Assembly (NCBI GenBank): GCA_003693905.1 | Contig: RFLL01000196.1 | Location: forward strand, 1 to 9,105 | Source: Alphaproteobacteria bacterium | GTDB lineage: Bacteria; Pseudomonadota; Alphaproteobacteria; Kiloniellales; J153 | Reading direction: 5' to 3' | Length of the DNA stretch: 9,105 nt | Shown: positions 8,333-9,105 of the stretch, in pieces | Position numbering within the stretch: the stretch's first letter is position 1 | Layout: each line of letters opens with the position of its first letter | Translations under genes and position numbers: made by a program | The notes under the pieces: model-generated | What the model was told of the DNA's origin: nothing | The model's input: only the letters and a program-made list of their open reading frames with translations | The model's database searches: none

Positions 8333-9105
8333 CTACTCGCCGTCCGACAGCGCCGCGATAAGCTCGTCGAGGCCCGCGACGACCCGCTTCGAGGCCTCGC
8401 TCATCCGGTCATAGGCTTCCTTGGCCTCGACCAGTTGGCCTTCGCCGAACAGCTTGGCCGCACGTTTGCCGTAGCGGTGGACCTCTTCATGCGGGGTCGC
8501 GATGGCGGCAAAGGCCGCGTGCGCGGTGATGCGCGGATCCTTGACCTGGTCGTACCATTTACCGAGCCGGCACTGATGATGATCGGCCAGCTCCTTCTCG
8601 CTCAACTTGGTGACGCCGACGAGCATTTCGGCCAAGCGCTTCTTCCAGATGAAGTGATCCGATTTGGCGCGGAACAGAACGGCGTCGTCGATGGTGACAC
8701 CGTCGAGGAACTGGAACTGGCTTTCGACGTAGCGTTCTATTTCACCGACCGCTTCGACGGTGCTTTGTGAATTGCGGCTGTTGCGATCGGTCACCCGGCT
8801 GATCTCGGAGACGCCTTTGCCGATTTCTTCGACGGCGATGGACTGCTCCGAGATGTTGCTTGCGATTTCTGCAATCTGGTTCGAGACCGTTTCGATTTCG
8901 GCGCCGATCTTGCGCATGTCGGCGCCGGCTTCGTCGATGGTCGTCTTGCCGGTATCGACGGCTTTCATGCAGGCGGCCATGGCTTCGGTCAGGGCCGACA
9001 TTTCGGTGGAAAGCAGGTCGATCCGGGCGCGGATGTCCTCGGTCGCACGTGCGGTTTCGTTGGCCAGCGCCTTGACCTCGCCGGCGACGACGGCAAAGCC
9101 CTTAC
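8333..9105 (-). CDS. Methyl-accepting chemotaxis protein with C-terminal CZB zinc-binding domain (partial, 5' end outside window)
   Basis: Only the last 256 residues are in the window; the gene enters from the right edge. The visible part starts inside the chemoreceptor signalling hairpin, just after the conserved tip, at KGFAVVAGEVKALANET. It continues through the descending coiled coil (for example EIASNISEQSIAVEEIGKGV). At about residues 145-215 of the fragment is a CZB (chemoreceptor zinc-binding) domain: DHFIWKKRL, HHQCRLGKWY and PHEEVH. The predicted zinc ligands are His150, Cys178, His205 and His209 of the fragment. CZB domains of known receptors respond to zinc or to oxidants such as hypochlorous acid through the zinc-bound cysteine. 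Ligand-binding and membrane segments, if any, lie outside. The internal ATG at 9001 is not the true start. The gene converges on the carbonic anhydrase gene with a 61-nt gap. Confidence 0.94.
   Translation of the reverse strand, partial: KGFAVVAGEVKALANETARATEDIRARIDLLSTEMSALTEAMAACMKAVDTGKTTIDEAGADMRKIGAEIETVSNQIAEIASNISEQSIAVEEIGKGVSEISRVTDRNSRNSQSTVEAVGEIERYVESQFQFLDGVTIDDAVLFRAKSDHFIWKKRLAEMLVGVTKLSEKELADHHQCRLGKWYDQVKDPRITAHAAFAAIATPHEEVHRYGKRAAKLFGEGQLVEAKEAYDRMSEASKRVVAGLDELIAALSDGE

Overview
The window is GC-rich DNA from a proteobacterium, most likely an alphaproteobacterium near the Rhodospirillales. That placement is inferred from codon use, the gene set (gcvT-gcvH-single-chain gcvP, CZB-type chemoreceptor, ispH) and an alphaproteobacterial-looking lipoprotein. 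No rRNA or other marker gene is present to confirm it. The content is mainly chromosomal housekeeping; I see no insertion sequence, phage gene, CRISPR array, tRNA or rRNA.

Left part (1-2051): ispH, encoding the last enzyme of the MEP isoprenoid pathway, lies on the minus strand. Across a 251-nt divergent spacer, a 79-aa protein with two CDGSH iron-sulfur motifs is on the plus strand, followed by a 171-aa predicted lipoprotein of unknown function. The CDGSH gene is preceded by a nearly perfect 14-bp direct repeat that includes its Shine-Dalgarno sequence.

Middle part (2052-3003): there is no intact gene here. A decayed VOC/glyoxalase-like gene (about 2146-2572) carries an early in-frame TGA, a +1 frameshift and a second TGA where a Trp codon is expected. 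It is followed by a candidate promoter with an overlapping dyad and then a complete tandem glycine riboswitch (two aptamers, about 2736-2944) with a possible hairpin-switch expression platform.

Right part (3004-8271): gcvT, gcvH and a single-chain gcvP encode the T, H and P proteins of the glycine cleavage system. The L protein (lipoamide dehydrogenase) is not in the window. A beta-carbonic anhydrase gene starts 17 nt after gcvP and looks co-transcribed. The enzyme that handles CO2/bicarbonate may therefore be made together with the CO2-releasing glycine decarboxylase under glycine control. The window ends with the 3' part of a convergent gene for a methyl-accepting chemotaxis protein with a C-terminal zinc-binding CZB domain.

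No clearly novel multi-gene system is visible. The points most worth a second look are the riboswitch-controlled gcv-carbonic anhydrase unit, the multiply broken VOC gene, and the small repeats and dyads around the start sites.
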